A stretch of DNA of 64,000 nt, taken from the NCBI GenBank assembly GCA_017633985.1, contig JAGBOF010000007.1:1-64000 (forward strand), in the 5' to 3' direction. The stretch comes from Bacteroidales bacterium. GTDB lineage: Bacteria > Bacteroidota > Bacteroidia > Bacteroidales > P3. A model generated the notes under the pieces. It did no database searches. It was not told the origin of the DNA and worked only from the letters and a program-made list of their open reading frames with translations. The position numbers and the translations under genes are program-made. Every line of letters begins with the position of its first letter. Position 1 is the stretch's first letter. Below, piece after piece: positions 62,353 through 64,000 of the stretch.

Positions 62353-62393
62353 TTATGCGTACCGTTTGTTTTATACCGCTGGCTGAAAGACGA
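62353..62393 (+). terminator. Terminator/attenuator in the leader of the BspA-like gene
   Basis: ACGGTACGTGTAAAC (62353-62367) pairs with GTTTATGCGTACCGT (62371-62385), 15 bp including two G-T wobbles, with a 3-base loop, followed by TTGTTTTAT. It sits 26 bases before the start codon of the downstream gene, in the position of an attenuator. Confidence 0.7.
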
Positions 62394-62418
62394 ATATTAA
62401 TTTAAACAAATTATAACA

Positions 62419-64000
62419 ATGAAAAATTTAAAACAATTTCTTTTAATTTCAGTCCTCTTACTTGCAGGACTGGGTGCGAAGGCTTACGATTTCGAAGCCG
62501 GTGGAATTTATTACAACAAAACATCTGATTCTACTGTAGAAGTAACACGTGGAAATAACGAATATTCCGGTTCCGTTACAGTTCCGTCATCAGTAAAATA
62601 TAATAATAAAACGTATAGTGTGACTGCTATTGGTTATAATGCATTCAATTATTGTACAAGATTGACAAGTATCAAGATACCTAACAGTGTAACAGCTATT
62701 GGTTATGAGACATTCAGGGGATGTACAGGCTTGACAAGCATTGAGATACCTAATAGTGTGACATCTATTGGTAGTTGGGCATTCTATGGTTGTACAGGAT
62801 TGACGAATGTGACGATAGACAACGGTGTAACATTCATTGGTGGTTACGCATTCTCGGGTTGTACAGGCTTGACAAGTGTTGATATACCAAACAGTGTAAC
62901 ATCCATTGAAGGCAACGCATTCTCGGGTTGTACAGGCTTGACAAGTATTGAGATTCCAAACAGTGTAACAGATATTGGTGGCGCCGCATTCCGTGCTTGT
63001 ACAGGATTGACAAGTATTGAGATTCCAAACAGTGTAACAGATATTGGTGGCGCCGCATTCCGTGCTTGTACAGGATTAGATACAGTAATAATCAAAGCAA
63101 TAACTCCTCCGAATACTCGTACTCATCCTGCTTTCAGTTCTCTACCAAAAGATAGTATTACTTTGATAGTTCCTTGCGGAAGTCTGAATAGTTACAAAGA
63201 CGCTTATGAGTGGAAAGAATTCACCAATATCCAAACGAAAACTTACGATGCATCTGTAACGATGTCTTTATGCTACGGCGAAATTTTCAATGGCCGCACG
63301 GCGATGCAAAGCGGTGTCTTTACGGATACATTGCAAAGCACGGACGGCTGCGATAGCATTGTTACAATTAACTTAACCGTCTTCCCTGTATACGATACAG
63401 CCATTTATGTAACTACAATTGTGAACGAGAAGGGCGAGGATTATTACGACACTGTTGTAAACAACCTTCAAACAAATAACGGTTGCGATTCTGTTGTAAC
63501 AACAATCACTTTCTACGATTACGACAACAGCATTGACACGGTATATAAGAATATTACCATAGCAATCTGCCAAGGCGAAGCGTATGTATTCAATAATAAT
63601 GCATTGTCTGCGGCAGGCATCTACACGCATACGGTAAATGTCAATAAATACCGCGACAGTATTATAACATTAACGCTGACAGTTCATCCAACTTATGACA
63701 CAACAATATCAGCAACGATTTGCAAAGGACAGACATATAACAACAACGGCTTTAATACTAACGAAGCAGGAACACATACGCTTTATCTAACAACGATCAA
63801 CGGTTGCGACAGTATTGTTAAGCTTGATTTGACGGTGACTGCGGGCTTTGACACTACTATAACTATGGAAATTTGCTCGGATAATGTAATTGAGGGAACG
63901 TTTATACAAGAACTTCAGAACGATGCAGGCTGCGACAGTATTATCAGAATAGTTATGGCAGCAAGAACCCCAATAATCGACACCGTCACACTGCACGACA
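62419..64000 (+). CDS. BspA-like leucine-rich repeat surface protein, truncated by the window edge
   Basis: The ATG at 62419 starts a frame open to the end of the window (527 codons, no stop). A signal peptide (MKNLKQFLLISVLLLAGLGAKA) is followed by about seven 23-residue leucine-rich repeats of the BspA/Treponema type (CTGLTSIEIPNSVTSIG). Then come modules of about 70-80 residues with NGCDSI, each opening with a Cys-containing strand (TICKGQTYNNNGFN) and typical of long Bacteroidota adhesins. BspA-type proteins mediate attachment to host or matrix. Several ORFs on the opposite strand here are shadows of the repeats. Expression may be governed by the leader at 62188-62418. Confidence 0.85.
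   Translation, partial: MKNLKQFLLISVLLLAGLGAKAYDFEAGGIYYNKTSDSTVEVTRGNNEYSGSVTVPSSVKYNNKTYSVTAIGYNAFNYCTRLTSIKIPNSVTAIGYETFRGCTGLTSIEIPNSVTSIGSWAFYGCTGLTNVTIDNGVTFIGGYAFSGCTGLTSVDIPNSVTSIEGNAFSGCTGLTSIEIPNSVTDIGGAAFRACTGLTSIEIPNSVTDIGGAAFRACTGLDTVIIKAITPPNTRTHPAFSSLPKDSITLIVPCGSLNSYKDAYEWKEFTNIQTKTYDASVTMSLCYGEIFNGRTAMQSGVFTDTLQSTDGCDSIVTINLTVFPVYDTAIYVTTIVNEKGEDYYDTVVNNLQTNNGCDSVVTTITFYDYDNSIDTVYKNITIAICQGEAYVFNNNALSAAGIYTHTVNVNKYRDSIITLTLTVHPTYDTTISATICKGQTYNNNGFNTNEAGTHTLYLTTINGCDSIVKLDLTVTAGFDTTITMEICSDNVIEGTFIQELQNDAGCDSIIRIVMAARTPIIDTVTLHD
62941..63078. repeat. Near-identical 69-bp tandem duplication in the LRR region
   Basis: Bases 62941-63009 and 63010-63078 are identical except at the very end (GATTG against GATTAG), including third codon positions. 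The unit equals one 23-residue repeat (with GGAAFRACTGL). Adjacent repeats are clearly more diverged, so this pair arose by recent duplication. Confidence 0.85.

Noticed and set aside
62834..63095. Minus-strand repeated frames of 74 and 83 codons
   Set aside because: They mirror the leucine-rich repeats of the plus-strand BspA-like gene, with the same 69-bp period.

Overview
The window looks like a chromosomal segment of an uncultured or little-studied member of the Bacteroidota, most likely Bacteroidales. The DNA is AT-rich. Many genes are preceded by the Bacteroidota-type promoter (-33 TTTG, -7 TAnnTTTG) rather than by a Shine-Dalgarno site. Several secreted proteins end in a type IX secretion (T9SS) sorting domain. 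Families typical of the phylum are present: DUF4175, DUF2723, PorT-like barrels, a long-form QueA, stand-alone PurS, a BtuB-like TonB receptor and a BspA-like leucine-rich repeat protein. I found no rRNA, tRNA, insertion sequence, prophage or CRISPR array.

Layout. 0.5-9 kb: housekeeping genes (dtd, dnaG, queA, purS, pssA, frr) mixed with small secreted or Cys-rich proteins. 9-16 kb: a transglutaminase-like secreted protein with a barrel partner, an S41 protease and a PpiD-like folding factor. 16-22.5 kb: an accessory block holding a FecE-type ATPase, two paralogous AraC regulators with near-identical divergent control regions, several very short secreted or membrane peptides, a beta-propeller protein and a metal-chelate-binding lipoprotein. 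22.5-27.5 kb: butyrate kinase, thioredoxin, a DUF58 protein and a TonB-dependent receptor. 27.6-33.7 kb: a run of exported proteins including a caspase-fold protease, headed by a candidate structured RNA. 33.8-39.2 kb: an ExbB-ExbD-TonB set flanked by two T9SS cargo proteins. 39-46 kb: lnt, a folate cyclo-ligase, a radical SAM protein, a repeat-rich lipoprotein, a YfcC-like carrier and kdsD. 46-54.3 kb: recQ, a T9SS protein, lptE, a DUF2723 membrane protein and purM. 54.6-62 kb: an isolated atpB, a DUF4175 protein, ybeY and mnmG. From 62.4 kb to the edge: a BspA-like protein whose leader carries a G8 tract and a terminator.

The most striking feature is not a gene. Eleven short arrays (44 units by my count) built from AT-rich units with a CG core are spaced exactly 21 bp apart, that is two DNA helical turns or seven codons. 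They lie between genes, form the last residues of the S41 protease, sit inside lnt, and form the N-terminus of LptE. A second family, about 110-135 bp long, has long inverted arms that differ in sequence between copies yet stay complementary within each copy. A third family is a 7-bp repeat, seen at the left edge and in-frame inside purM.

Coordinates were counted by hand from the printed sequence. Family assignments rest on recognised motifs, not on database searches.
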